Source of the DNA: Pseudoduganella lutea
GTDB lineage: Bacteria > Pseudomonadota > Gammaproteobacteria > Burkholderiales > Burkholderiaceae_D
Direction of reading: 5' to 3'
DNA length: 64,000 bases
NCBI RefSeq assembly: GCF_004209755.1
Contig: NZ_CP035913.1
Span: forward strand, 1,798,001 to 1,862,000
Part shown: in pieces, positions 27,496 to 36,548 of the stretch
Position numbering within the stretch: position 1 is the stretch's first letter
Layout: every line of letters starts with the position of its first letter
The notes under the pieces: model-generated
What the model was told of the DNA's origin: nothing
Seen by the model: only the letters and a program-made list of their open reading frames with translations
The model's database searches: none
Position numbers and translations under genes: made by a program

Positions 27496-27634
27496 GGTGT
27501 CGGACACTTTTCCGGGCGCTTCATCCGGAAAGGTGTCCGACACCGGTGTTCGCTGGACAATCGCTACGGCATGGGAAAACCGGTGTCTGACACTGTTTTC
27601 TGGAAGCAGCACCCAGAAAACAGTGTCAGACACC
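27496..27634. repeat. BIME-like composite: two hairpins, GTGTCNGACAC family
   Basis: Hairpin 1: GGTGTCGGACACTTTTCCGG (27496-27515), loop GCGCTTCAT, arm 27525-27544 with one G.U-type change. Hairpin 2: 27582-27603 pairs perfectly over 22 bp with 27613-27634 around a 9-nt loop AAGCAGCAC; its inner arm is CTGTTTTCTGG instead of CTTTTCCGG. Lies between convergent nth and proB. The 278-bp gap holds no gene. Confidence 0.88.
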
Positions 27635-27656
27635 AGACCACAACCGCCGCGGGCTT

Positions 27657-28790
27657 TTAAAGCAGCACCAGGTTATCCCGATGAATCAACTCGCGCCCTT
27701 CGACGAAGCCGAGGATCGCTTCGATCTCCGCCGACGGTTTGCGCAGGATGCGCCGCGCTTCGCCGCTCGTGTAGTTGGTGATACCGCGGGCGACCGGCAC
27801 GCCCTTCTCGGTGATGCAGGTGATGACGGCGCCGCGGCCGAACTCGCCGCGCACTTCGAGCACGCCGATCGGCAGCAGCGACTTGCCTTCGCGCGACACC
27901 TTTTCCACGGCGCCCCCGTCGATGACGACCTGCCCCAGTGTGTGCAGGTGATCGGCCATCCACTGCTTACGCGCAGTGAGGTGGCCGGTCTGTGCCTGCA
28001 GCTCGGTGCCGATCGCTTCGCCCGCGGCCAGGCGCGTCAGCACGCCCTCCTCGCGGCCGAACGCGATCACCGTGTGCGCGCCGGACTTGGCGGCACGTTT
28101 CGCGGCCAGGATCTTTGTCAGCATGCCGCCGCGGCCCAGGCTCGAGCCCGCGCCACCGGCCATCGTTTCCAGTTGCGGATCGCCGGCGATGCCGTTGGTG
28201 ATCAGGAAGGCCGCCGGGTCCTTGCGCGGGTCAGCCGAGAACAGGCCGCGCTGGTCGGTCAGGATGATCAGCGCATCGGCTTCGATCAGGTTGGCGACGA
28301 GCGCGCCCAGGGTATCGTTGTCGCCGAACTTGATCTCGTCCGTGACCACCGTGTCGTTCTCGTTGATGATCGGGACCACGCCCAGCGACAGCAGGGTGGT
28401 CAGCGTGGAGCGCGCGTTCAGGTAGCGTTCGCGGTCGGCCAGGTCGGCGTGCGTCAGCAGCACCTGCGCGGTGCCGATGCCGTGCGCGCGGAAGCTCGTT
28501 TCATAGATTTGCGCGAGGCCCATCTGGCCCACGGCGGCGCAGGCCTGCAGTTCGTGGACGTCGGTGGGCCGGTGCTCGAACCCCAGGCGCAGCATGCCTT
28601 CGGCGATCGCGCCGGAGCTGACCAGCACGACCTGCTTGCCCAACGAGCGCAGCGCGGCGATCTGGGCGGCCCAGCGCGCGATGGCAGCCTGGTCGAGGCC
28701 GCGGCCATCGTTGGTGACGAGCGACGAGCCAACCTTGACGATGATGCGGCCGGCTTTCTGGATGATCGATGTGGTGACGCTGGAATTCAT
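27657..28790 (-). CDS. proB: Glutamate 5-kinase
   Basis: Phosphorylates glutamate as the first step of proline synthesis. The 377-residue enzyme has an amino-acid kinase domain (about 10-260; [42 protein letters not shown]) and a C-terminal PUA domain (about 285-360), as in E. coli ProB. Start ATG at 28790. It follows obgE on the same strand, separated by a terminator, in the usual rplU-rpmA-obgE-proB order of betaproteobacteria. Confidence 0.97.
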   Translation of the reverse strand: MNSSVTTSIIQKAGRIIVKVGSSLVTNDGRGLDQAAIARWAAQIAALRSLGKQVVLVSSGAIAEGMLRLGFEHRPTDVHELQACAAVGQMGLAQIYETSFRAHGIGTAQVLLTHADLADRERYLNARSTLTTLLSLGVVPIINENDTVVTDEIKFGDNDTLGALVANLIEADALIILTDQRGLFSADPRKDPAAFLITNGIAGDPQLETMAGGAGSSLGRGGMLTKILAAKRAAKSGAHTVIAFGREEGVLTRLAAGEAIGTELQAQTGHLTARKQWMADHLHTLGQVVIDGGAVEKVSREGKSLLPIGVLEVRGEFGRGAVITCITEKGVPVARGITNYTSGEARRILRKPSAEIEAILGFVEGRELIHRDNLVLL

Positions 28791-28948
28791 GGCGCGGCAA
28801 ATCTCTTTTCGGAATTGATCTGATGTGTCGCCGGGCCGGTCGCCCCGCTTTGCCGCTGACGCCGGCCGGTGCGCGGATGGCTGCCCGGCCAGGTAACAGT
28901 TGGAAGAATTTTAACCGGTAACGGCGCTCCCTACCGAAGAAGATAAGG

Positions 28949-28973
28949 AAAAGGCCCGCTAAGCGGGCCTTTT
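28949..28973 (-). terminator. Rho-independent terminator of obgE
   Basis: AAAAGGCCCGC (28949-28959) and GCGGGCCTTTT (28963-28973) pair over 11 bp around TAA; the minus strand ends in TTTT. It separates obgE from proB. Confidence 0.88.
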
Positions 28974-28984
28974 GTTAATTCGGT

Positions 28985-30141
<1,157 letters not shown>

Positions 30142-30183
30142 AGTTTCGAAAGGCTTGCGCCTTAGGTCACTGTACTGTCCGGA

Positions 30184-30447
30184 TTACTGAGCAGCCGGAA
30201 CGACGGTGACGAACTTGTTGCTGCCAGCGCCCTTGGTCACGAACTTGACCACGCCGTCGACCAGTGCGAACAGGGTGTGGTCCTTGCCGGTGCCCACGCC
30301 TTCGCCGGCGCGAACCGGGGTGCCACGCTGGCGGATGATGATGCCGCCGGCATTGATCGTTTGACCGCCGTAAACCTTAACGCCCAGGCGCTTTGATTCG
30401 GAATCGCGGCCGTTGCGGGTAGTACCGCCACCTTTTTTGTGTGCCAT
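30184..30447 (-). CDS. rpmA: 50S ribosomal protein L27
   Basis: An 87-residue bL27 with [21 protein letters not shown] and the internal [21 protein letters not shown]-terminal tail of the long (unprocessed) type. Follows rplU by 39 bp. Confidence 0.98.
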   Translation of the reverse strand: MAHKKGGGTTRNGRDSESKRLGVKVYGGQTINAGGIIIRQRGTPVRAGEGVGTGKDHTLFALVDGVVKFVTKGAGSNKFVTVVPAAQ

Positions 30448-30486
30448 TTAATGCTCCTTGATTGAGACTGATTCAGATAACAGCGA

Positions 30487-30798
30487 TTAGCCGTTGATCG
30501 AAACGATTTGGATTTCGGTGTAGTTCTGACGATGGCCCTGGTGCTTCTGGTAGTGCTTACGACGGCGCATCTTGAAGATCTTCACCTTGTCGTGACGACC
30601 CTGGGAAACCACTTTCACGAGAACCGTTGCACCTTCAACCAGTGGAGCACCAAACTTGATGCTGTCGCCCGCGCCAACGGCGAGGACTTGATCGATGGTG
30701 AGTTCGGAACCAATGTCAGCAGGTATCTGTTCTACTTTGAGTTTTTCGCCAGCGACAACTTTGTATTGCTTGCCACCGGTTTTTATGACCGCGTACAT
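30487..30798 (-). CDS. rplU: 50S ribosomal protein L21
   Basis: A 103-residue bL21 beginning [14 protein letters not shown] and ending in the [21 protein letters not shown]-binding tail. The ATG at 30798 was chosen over upstream in-frame codons because it begins the conserved sequence. First gene of rplU-rpmA; the promoter must lie in the 220-bp region shared with the divergent prenyl synthase gene. Confidence 0.98.
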   Translation of the reverse strand: MYAVIKTGGKQYKVVAGEKLKVEQIPADIGSELTIDQVLAVGAGDSIKFGAPLVEGATVLVKVVSQGRHDKVKIFKMRRRKHYQKHQGHRQNYTEIQIVSING

Positions 30799-31018
30799 GA
30801 TTTGAAACCTCATCAAATGTTAAGAAAATTCCCTGTCTCGACACCCGCGTCGACAGCGCAATGACGTGGGCGGAGCTCAGAGAACCAACGATTATACATG
30901 CAAGGCAAATAGACGTCAAAAAGTATTCACAAAGCCAAGCGCTCGTGGTATGTCGGCAACGTGCAGCGTGCATGTCGTATAATCGCGGCACTTCAAACCC
31001 GACCGAAGCAGGCTCGCC

Positions 31019-32002
31019 TTGTCCACCCAACCAACCAGCCAGAATCACATCATCAGCACCATCGCGGCCGACATGGACGCCGTCAACGGCGTGATCCGCC
31101 AGCGACTGCATTCCGAGGTGGCACTGGTCAACCAGATCGCTGAATACATCATCAGCGCCGGCGGCAAGCGCATTCGCCCGGTCCTGGTCCTGCTGGTGGC
31201 GAACGCCTACAGATATGAAGGCGCCGCGCATCACGAACTGGCGGCGGTGGTCGAGTTCATCCATACCGCAACGCTGCTGCATGACGACGTGGTCGACGAA
31301 TCGTCGCTGCGCCGCGGCCGCGCCACGGCCAATGCGCTGTTCGGCAATGCCGCGTCGGTGCTGGTGGGCGACTTCCTGTACTCGCGCTCGTTCCAGATGA
31401 TGGTTTCCCTGGACAATATGCGGGTGATGCAGATCCTGTCGGATGCCACCAACGTGATCGCCGAAGGCGAAGTTCTGCAGCTGTTGAACATGCACGACCC
31501 GGACGTTTCCGAGGAAAGCTACCTGAAGGTGATCCGCTCGAAGACGGCCAAGCTGTTCGAGGCGGCCGCCGAGCTGGGCGCCCTGGTGGCCGGCGCGAGC
31601 GACGACCAGATCGCCGCGGCCGGCGAATACGGGCGCTCGCTGGGCACCGCGTTCCAGCTGATCGACGATGTGCTGGATTACGCGGGCGATGCCGCCGAAA
31701 TCGGCAAGAACGTCGGCGACGACCTGCGCGAAGGCAAGCCCACGCTGCCGCTGATCTACCTGATGGAACATGGCTCCGAGGAACAGCGCCAGCTGGTGCG
31801 CTCGTGCATCGAGACGGGCGACGAACAGCATTTCGACGCCGTGCTGGCCGCGATCACGTCCAGCGGGGCACTCGACTACACGCGCCGCGCCGCCGTCGCG
31901 CAGGCCGACCGCGCCACCGCCGCGCTGGCCAACATGCCGGAAGGCCGCCACAAGGAATCGCTGCTGCAGCTGGCCCGTTTCGCGGTCGACCGGACGCACT
32001 GA
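31019..32002 (+). CDS. ispB: Polyprenyl (octaprenyl-type) diphosphate synthase
   Basis: A 327-residue trans-prenyltransferase that makes the ubiquinone side chain. Both Asp-rich motifs are present: HDDVVDE and DDVLDYAGD, with GGKRIRPVLVLL before them. A TTG start at 31019 begins STQPTSQNHIIST, with AGCAGG 5 bases upstream; no ATG lies near. A TATAAT hexamer (30978-30983) sits about 35 bp before. Located divergently from rplU, as in most proteobacteria. Chain length is assumed from the family. Confidence 0.92.
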   Translation: MSTQPTSQNHIISTIAADMDAVNGVIRQRLHSEVALVNQIAEYIISAGGKRIRPVLVLLVANAYRYEGAAHHELAAVVEFIHTATLLHDDVVDESSLRRGRATANALFGNAASVLVGDFLYSRSFQMMVSLDNMRVMQILSDATNVIAEGEVLQLLNMHDPDVSEESYLKVIRSKTAKLFEAAAELGALVAGASDDQIAAAGEYGRSLGTAFQLIDDVLDYAGDAAEIGKNVGDDLREGKPTLPLIYLMEHGSEEQRQLVRSCIETGDEQHFDAVLAAITSSGALDYTRRAAVAQADRATAALANMPEGRHKESLLQLARFAVDRTH

Positions 32003-32180
32003 CTTACGCTGACACCTTCCCGCTGCCCCATCCCCGCTGATACGCGCCGGCCTGCCCGCCACGCGGGCGCGCCACGCAAGATGGTGATCGTTTCCACTCG
32101 CATCCCGGAAAGCCGCGGGCCGCTGCCCGCATTGGCTGGAACACAACTATAATCGGCGTTCCCACAGAGGACATCCACCC

Positions 32181-32876
32181 ATGAAAAAGAATTCCGCAAA
32201 CGGCGAGACCCCTGCCGCTGAACCGCGGCTGTACCGCGTCGTGGCCGAGCGCGTGCAGCAGATGATCCAGGACGACAAGATCGGCCCTGGCGAACGGCTG
32301 CCCGCCGAACGCGAGCTGGCCGCCAGGCTCTCCGTCAGCCGCGCCTCGCTGCGCGAGGCGTTGATTGCGCTGGAACTGGGCGGCGTGGTCGAAGTGCGCG
32401 GCGGCTCCGGCGTCTATGTGTGCGAACAGCCGCTGCCGGCGGACGTGCCGGAAACGGGCCCCGGCCCGTTCGAAGTGCTGGCCGCGCGCCGCATGATCGA
32501 ATCCGAGATCGCCGCCATCGCCGCCAAGGCCGCCACCGGCGCCGCCGTCGACGCGATCCTGAAAGCCGTCGAACAGATGGAGCGCCACCACGAGGACCGC
32601 GCCAGCAACGAACTGGCCGACCGCAACTTCCACCTCGCGATCGCCCGCGCCACCGGCAACACGGCGCTGGTCGGCGTGGTCGAATACCTGTGGAACAACC
32701 GCGGCTCGCTGTGGCACAAGCTCAAGGAGCACTACCAGACCGAGGAACTGCGCCTGCAGACCCTGCCGGACCATCGCAAGATCCTCGAAGCCATCGCCGC
32801 CCACGACCCCGCCGGCGCCCGGCACGCCATGCGCGCCCACCTCGAGCGCGTCACGCGCACCTTCTCGCGCGGCTGA
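32181..32876 (+). CDS. FadR/GntR-family transcriptional regulator with FCD domain
   Basis: A 231-residue regulator: winged helix (residues 15-80; LPAERELAARLSVSRASLREAL) and a C-terminal all-helical FCD ligand domain (90-225) with the metal-binding histidines around RNFHLAIARATGN. FCD proteins sense small acids such as uronates or fatty acyl groups. A GAGGA precedes the ATG. The next two genes (GH105, DUF4861) carry two FadR-type palindromes in their promoter, so it is the likely local repressor; the inducer may be a product of pectin or other uronic-acid glycan breakdown. This role is inference. Confidence 0.9.
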   Translation: MKKNSANGETPAAEPRLYRVVAERVQQMIQDDKIGPGERLPAERELAARLSVSRASLREALIALELGGVVEVRGGSGVYVCEQPLPADVPETGPGPFEVLAARRMIESEIAAIAAKAATGAAVDAILKAVEQMERHHEDRASNELADRNFHLAIARATGNTALVGVVEYLWNNRGSLWHKLKEHYQTEELRLQTLPDHRKILEAIAAHDPAGARHAMRAHLERVTRTFSRG

Positions 32877-32894
32877 TCCCCCCTCCTCCCACTG

Positions 32895-33008
32895 CCGAGC
32901 CCGTGTCCACCATGGGGCCAGGCCTGAAAGTGGACACGAGCTCGACCATATTTGCACTCGAGCTCGTGTCCGTTTTTGGGGTTGACCCCAGGGTGGACAC
33001 GGGCTCGG
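32895..33008. repeat. Nested palindromic repeat, GTGTCC/GGACAC family
   Basis: Outer arms CCGAGCCCGTGTCCAC (32895-32910)/GTGGACACGGGCTCGG (32993-33008), inner arms GGACACGAGCTCGA (32932-32945)/TCGAGCTCGTGTCC (32958-32971), all perfect. The right half (32962-33008) is the same element as 31-77. Lies between the regulator and the GH105 promoter. Confidence 0.85.
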
Positions 33009-33029
33009 CTGTCATTGTGGTCGCCCACC

Positions 33030-33068
33030 TTGCTTAACTGGCCAGACCAATCTAGAATGGCCTGACCA
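33030..33068 (+). promoter_or_regulatory. Sigma-70 promoter with two FadR-type operators
   Basis: TTGCTT (33030-33035), 17 bp, TAGAAT (33053-33058). TGGCCAGACCA (33039-33049) fills the spacer and TGGCCTGACCA (33058-33068) covers the predicted start of transcription. Both match 10 of 11 bases of the FCD-class operator TGGTCNGACCA, and they are 19 bp apart centre to centre. This layout suits repression of the GH105-DUF4861 operon. Confidence 0.7.
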
Positions 33069-33098
33069 AAAAGCCACGCCAACCCTGACGGAGACAAG

Positions 33099-34502
33099 GT
33101 GAAGAACTCGACCAAACTGCTGGCCGCCCTGGCCTGCTGCACGCTGCTAGGCACCGCCCATGCCGAAGGCCCCTTCCGCAACCCGGACAACAAGAACCTG
33201 AAGGATGTATCCGAAGGCACGTATCCGGTTCCCTACAAGATGCCGGTCGTGGCCGAGATCACGGAACAGCTGAACCGCATCCGCGCCTACATGGACCACG
33301 CCACGCCGACCCGCGTGGTCAACAAGAAGACCGGGGCGCCGATCACCGACTTCAAGACGCCGGTGGCCGATGCGGCGTTTGCCGAGGCGGCGGGCGACTA
33401 CGGCATCATGGTCTACGAGATGGGCGTGGTGCACGCCGGCCTGCTGCGCGCGGCCGAGGCCACGGGCGACAAGAACTTCACCGCGATGACGAAGCGCCAC
33501 TTCGACTTCTTCGGCCAGACACTGCCCTACTTCCGCGCGCAGGAAGCCAAGTTCCACCTGGAGCGCCAGAACAGCTTCGCACGCTTCATCGATCCCCGCT
33601 CGCTGGACGACACCGGCTCCATGTGCGCCGCGCTGATGCGCGCGAAGGCCGCGAAAATCGGCCCCGACCTGAAATGGATGATCGACAGCTGCAACGACTG
33701 GGTGGCGAACAAGCAGTTCCGCCTGGCCGACGGCACGATGGCCCGCAAGCGCCCACAGGCCGTCTCGCTGTGGGGCGACGACATGTACATGAGCATTCCC
33801 GCGCTGGCTGAAGCAGGCCGCATGACGGGAGATCGCAAGTACTTCGACCTGGCGGTGGCCAACGTGCTGGGCATGTCCGAGCGCCTGTACAACCCGCAGC
33901 TGAACATCTTCACGCACGGCTGGCACGAGCACGTGCCGAATTCGCCGCGCTTCTACTGGGCCCGTGCGAACGGCTGGGCGGTGCTGGCGATGAGCGACCT
34001 GCTCGACGTGCTGCCGAAGGACCATCCCGGCTACGACAAGGTGCTGAACCAGCTGAGGAGCGCCATCAAGGGCATCGCCGAACTGCAGTCCGGCACCGGC
34101 CTGTGGCACCAGATGATCGACCGTAACGACTCGTACCTGGAAACGTCCGCGTCGGCCATGTTCACCTACGTGATCGCCCATGCGATCAACCAGGGCTGGA
34201 TCAGCCCCACCACGTATGGCTCGATCGCGCAGGCCGGCTGGGTGGGCCTGACCACGAAGATCAACGACAAGGGCCAGGTCGAAGGCACGTGCGTGGGCAC
34301 CACCCTCGCATCGGACCAGATCTACTACTACAACCGCCCCGTCAGCGTGCACGCGCTGCACGGCTACGGCCCGGTGCTGCTGGCCGGCGCGGAAATGATC
34401 AAACTGCTCAAGAACCCGAACGTGAGCGTCGAGTACAAGCTGCGCACCTATCATTACCAGCCGAAGGATGGCGGCAAGACCGACTACCGCGAACACCAAT
34501 GA
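33099..34502 (+). CDS. GH105-type unsaturated glycan hydrolase, secreted
   Basis: A 467-residue protein with a signal peptide (1-22, ending AHA) and an (alpha/alpha)6-barrel glycoside hydrolase family 88/105 fold, probably an unsaturated rhamnogalacturonyl hydrolase-like enzyme that removes unsaturated uronic acid from glycan ends. Visible family motifs are VSLWGDDMYMSIPAL with the probable catalytic Asp, FYWARANGWAVLAM, and GTGLWHQMI. A GTG start at 33099 is supported by GGAGACAAG. It is followed after about 10 bp by a DUF4861 gene, with the operators and FCD regulator upstream; the substrate (pectin, ulvan or other) is not fixed by sequence. Confidence 0.88.
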   Translation: MKNSTKLLAALACCTLLGTAHAEGPFRNPDNKNLKDVSEGTYPVPYKMPVVAEITEQLNRIRAYMDHATPTRVVNKKTGAPITDFKTPVADAAFAEAAGDYGIMVYEMGVVHAGLLRAAEATGDKNFTAMTKRHFDFFGQTLPYFRAQEAKFHLERQNSFARFIDPRSLDDTGSMCAALMRAKAAKIGPDLKWMIDSCNDWVANKQFRLADGTMARKRPQAVSLWGDDMYMSIPALAEAGRMTGDRKYFDLAVANVLGMSERLYNPQLNIFTHGWHEHVPNSPRFYWARANGWAVLAMSDLLDVLPKDHPGYDKVLNQLRSAIKGIAELQSGTGLWHQMIDRNDSYLETSASAMFTYVIAHAINQGWISPTTYGSIAQAGWVGLTTKINDKGQVEGTCVGTTLASDQIYYYNRPVSVHALHGYGPVLLAGAEMIKLLKNPNVSVEYKLRTYHYQPKDGGKTDYREHQ

Positions 34503-34512
34503 AAGGATGACG

Positions 34513-35733
34513 ATGACCCGCTTTCCCTCCCGACTGGCAACTCTCTCCGCCCTGCTGCTGGCAGCCAGCGCAAGCAGCGCGGCCACCCTGCGCGTGACGC
34601 TGTCGCATGACCTGGACAGCGCCCGCCCATCCGAAACGGTGACGGTGCCATGGAAAGAGGTGAACGCCGCCCTGCCCGGCGCGCTGATCCAGCGCATCGT
34701 GGTCAAGGATGCGGGCGGGAAGGCGGTGCCGTTCCAGGTCACGAACGTGGCCCCGCAGGCCAAGGATCCGCAGAACGTGGGCGCCGCCTACGGTGAACTG
34801 ATTTTCCAGCACAGCTTCAAGGCCGGCGAGAAGAGCGCCACCTATACCGTGGAAAAGTCCGACGCGATCGCGCCGGTCTTCCCACAGCAGACCACGGCGC
34901 GCTACATCCAGGAACGCCTCGACGACTTCGGCTGGGAAAACGACAAGCTCGCGCACCGCACCTACGGCCCCGCGCTGATGGCGCCGGCGGCGCCGGGCAG
35001 CGGCAAGGAAGTGCTGCAGACGTCGGGCCTGGACCTGTGGTTCAAGCGCGTGCCGTATCCGATCGTCGATCGCTGGTACAACAAGGGCCATGACCATTAC
35101 CACAAGGACGAAGGCGAAGGCATGGACTTCTACAACGTCGGCAAGTCGCGCGGTGCCGGCGGCACCGGCGTGTGGGATGGCAAGGCGCTGCATGTATCGG
35201 CCAACTACGCCGGCTGGAAGGTGCTGGCCAATGGCCCGATCCGCTCGATCTTCGAGCTGCGCTACGACAGCTGGGACGCGGCCGGCACACCCGTCACCGA
35301 AGTGAAGCGCTTCACCGTGGATGCGGGCCACCAGCTGGACCGCATCGACAGCACGTTCGAGTTCAAGGGCCCGGCCACGCTGACGGTGGCCGTGGGCCTG
35401 AACAAGACGCCGACGGACAAGGGCGAGAATGGCGTGGTCGACGTCAAGCGCGACAAGGCGACCGGCACGCTGCTGCAATGGATCGAACAGCGCAGCAAGG
35501 GCGCGTTCGGCACCGCCGTGATCCTGCCGGGCGCGCAGGACTTCACCGACGATGCGTTGAACAACCTCGTGCTGGCGCAGGTGAAATCGGGCGAGCCGCT
35601 GCGCTATTACGCGGGCGGTGCCTGGAGCGGCGCGAAGGAGATCACCACCGCAGCGCAGTGGCAGTCTTACGTGGCCGACTTCGCGAAGCGCGCCGCGCAT
35701 CCCGTGAAGGTCGGACTGCAGACGCAGCCCTGA
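34513..35733 (+). CDS. DUF4861 family secreted protein
   Basis: A 406-residue exported protein (signal peptide 1-25, LSALLLAASASSAATL) of the DUF4861 family, which is found next to pectin and alginate degradation genes and has no proven activity. Visible features include GHDHYHKDEGEGMDFYNVGKS and the WDGKALHVSANYAGWKVL region. The start at 34513 has AAAGG six bases upstream; an ATG two codons earlier is possible. Co-transcribed with the GH105 gene and ends at a strong two-way terminator. Confidence 0.85.
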   Translation: MTRFPSRLATLSALLLAASASSAATLRVTLSHDLDSARPSETVTVPWKEVNAALPGALIQRIVVKDAGGKAVPFQVTNVAPQAKDPQNVGAAYGELIFQHSFKAGEKSATYTVEKSDAIAPVFPQQTTARYIQERLDDFGWENDKLAHRTYGPALMAPAAPGSGKEVLQTSGLDLWFKRVPYPIVDRWYNKGHDHYHKDEGEGMDFYNVGKSRGAGGTGVWDGKALHVSANYAGWKVLANGPIRSIFELRYDSWDAAGTPVTEVKRFTVDAGHQLDRIDSTFEFKGPATLTVAVGLNKTPTDKGENGVVDVKRDKATGTLLQWIEQRSKGAFGTAVILPGAQDFTDDALNNLVLAQVKSGEPLRYYAGGAWSGAKEITTAAQWQSYVADFAKRAAHPVKVGLQTQP

Positions 35734-35750
35734 GCGCAGGCAGGTCACCG

Positions 35751-35780
35751 AAAAGGGCCGGCATCATGCCGGCCCTTTTC
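35751..35780. terminator. Two-way terminator
   Basis: AAAAGGGCCGGC (35751-35762) and GCCGGCCCTTTT (35768-35779) form a 12-bp stem with loop ATCAT. T-tracts occur in both directions, between the convergent DUF4861 and ArsC-like genes. Confidence 0.9.
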
Positions 35781-35781
35781 T

Positions 35782-36129
35782 TTACAGGATCTCGTGCACG
35801 ATGGCGGGTGGCCGGCACAGCCGCACACCCTTCTCCGTCACCACGAACGGCCGGTTGATCAGCGCCGGATGCGCGCTCATCGCGTCCAGCAGCTGGTCGT
35901 CCGTCAATGCCGGATCGGCAAGGTTCAGCTGTTCGTACAATTCCCCCTTGTCGCGCATCGCGCCGCGCGGCGCCAGACCCGCACGGGCGATGATGTCCGC
36001 CACCTCGGCGCGCGTGGGCGGAGTCTTCAGGTAGTCGACGATCACGGGCTCGATGCCCGCTTCGCGGATCAGCGCCAGCGCACCGCGCGAATTGCTGCAG
36101 GCGTTGTTGTGGTAGATGGTGACGGCCAT
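35782..36129 (-). CDS. ArsC-family (glutaredoxin-type) arsenate reductase-like protein
   Basis: A 115-residue ArsC-fold protein with the catalytic cysteine in YHNNACSNSR (C11) and the FVVTEKGVRL/INRPFVV strand region. Canonical ArsC uses C12 and three arginines; here the RPP near the C-terminus (LCRPPAIVHEIL) fits. No ars operon (arsR, arsB) is adjacent, so it may be a general redox/Spx-like protein or a lone arsenate reductase. Start chosen at the ATG at 36129 with GAGGATTTTCC upstream. Confidence 0.85.
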   Translation of the reverse strand: MAVTIYHNNACSNSRGALALIREAGIEPVIVDYLKTPPTRAEVADIIARAGLAPRGAMRDKGELYEQLNLADPALTDDQLLDAMSAHPALINRPFVVTEKGVRLCRPPAIVHEIL

Positions 36130-36228
36130 GGAAAATCCTCGCTCATGTTGACGAGGCGGGATCATAACGGAACCAGTCGCGCAAAGGCCCGCCGGCATGG
36201 CGCCAGCGAAAAATTACTGTAGAGATAG

Positions 36229-36257
36229 TTGCCAGAATCCTCGAAATCTGGTCTAAT
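36229..36257 (+). promoter_or_regulatory. Sigma-70 promoter of tRNA-Pro
   Basis: TTGCCA (36229-36234), 17-bp spacer, TCTAAT (36252-36257), placing the start of transcription about 8 bases before the tRNA gene. Confidence 0.6.
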
Positions 36258-36271
36258 AATGCCTCACCAGT

Positions 36272-36348
36272 CGGGGTGTAGCTTAGCCCGGTAGAGCGCT
36301 ACGTTCGGGACGTAGAGGCCGGAGGTTCGAATCCTCTCACCCCGACCA
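36272..36348 (+). tRNA. tRNA-Pro (anticodon CGG)
   Basis: 77 nt. Acceptor stem CGGGGTG (36272-36278)/CACCCCG (36338-36344), discriminator A and encoded CCA (36346-36348). Anticodon stem CTACG/CGTAG with loop TTCGGGA gives anticodon CGG. TTCGAATCC is the T-loop. Accessory genes begin 200 bp downstream, and tRNA 3' ends are common integration sites. Confidence 0.95.
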
Positions 36349-36356
36349 AGAATTCA

Positions 36357-36391
36357 GAGTCACATCAGCACTTGGCTGATGTGGCTCTTTT
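36357..36391 (+). terminator. Terminator of tRNA-Pro
   Basis: GAGTCACATCAGC (36357-36369) and GCTGATGTGGCTC (36375-36387) form a 13-bp stem (one G.T pair) with loop ACTTG, followed by TTTT. A palindrome GTTGTGCACAAC (36394-36405) lies just after; the rest up to 36548 shows no gene. Confidence 0.85.
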
Positions 36392-36548
36392 ACGTTGTGC
36401 ACAACAATCAAGCAGAAATCGAACCCGTCGCAGCCCGGCAATGGCCTACGATCTGGGGCTGCGATGGCTGGCCCGGATACGCTGTTACGGGCGACGGCAA
36501 GCCTCCCTGCCTGCCGACCGCCCGGATATCAACAGCTGCCTGCGAGGG

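Noticed and set aside
28791..28948. Riboswitch or leader upstream of proB
   Set aside because: No conserved fold or anti-terminator could be seen; the region is short and GC-rich.
35782..36129. Arsenic resistance locus
   Set aside because: Only one ArsC-fold gene is present; no arsR, arsB, acr3 or arsH neighbours.
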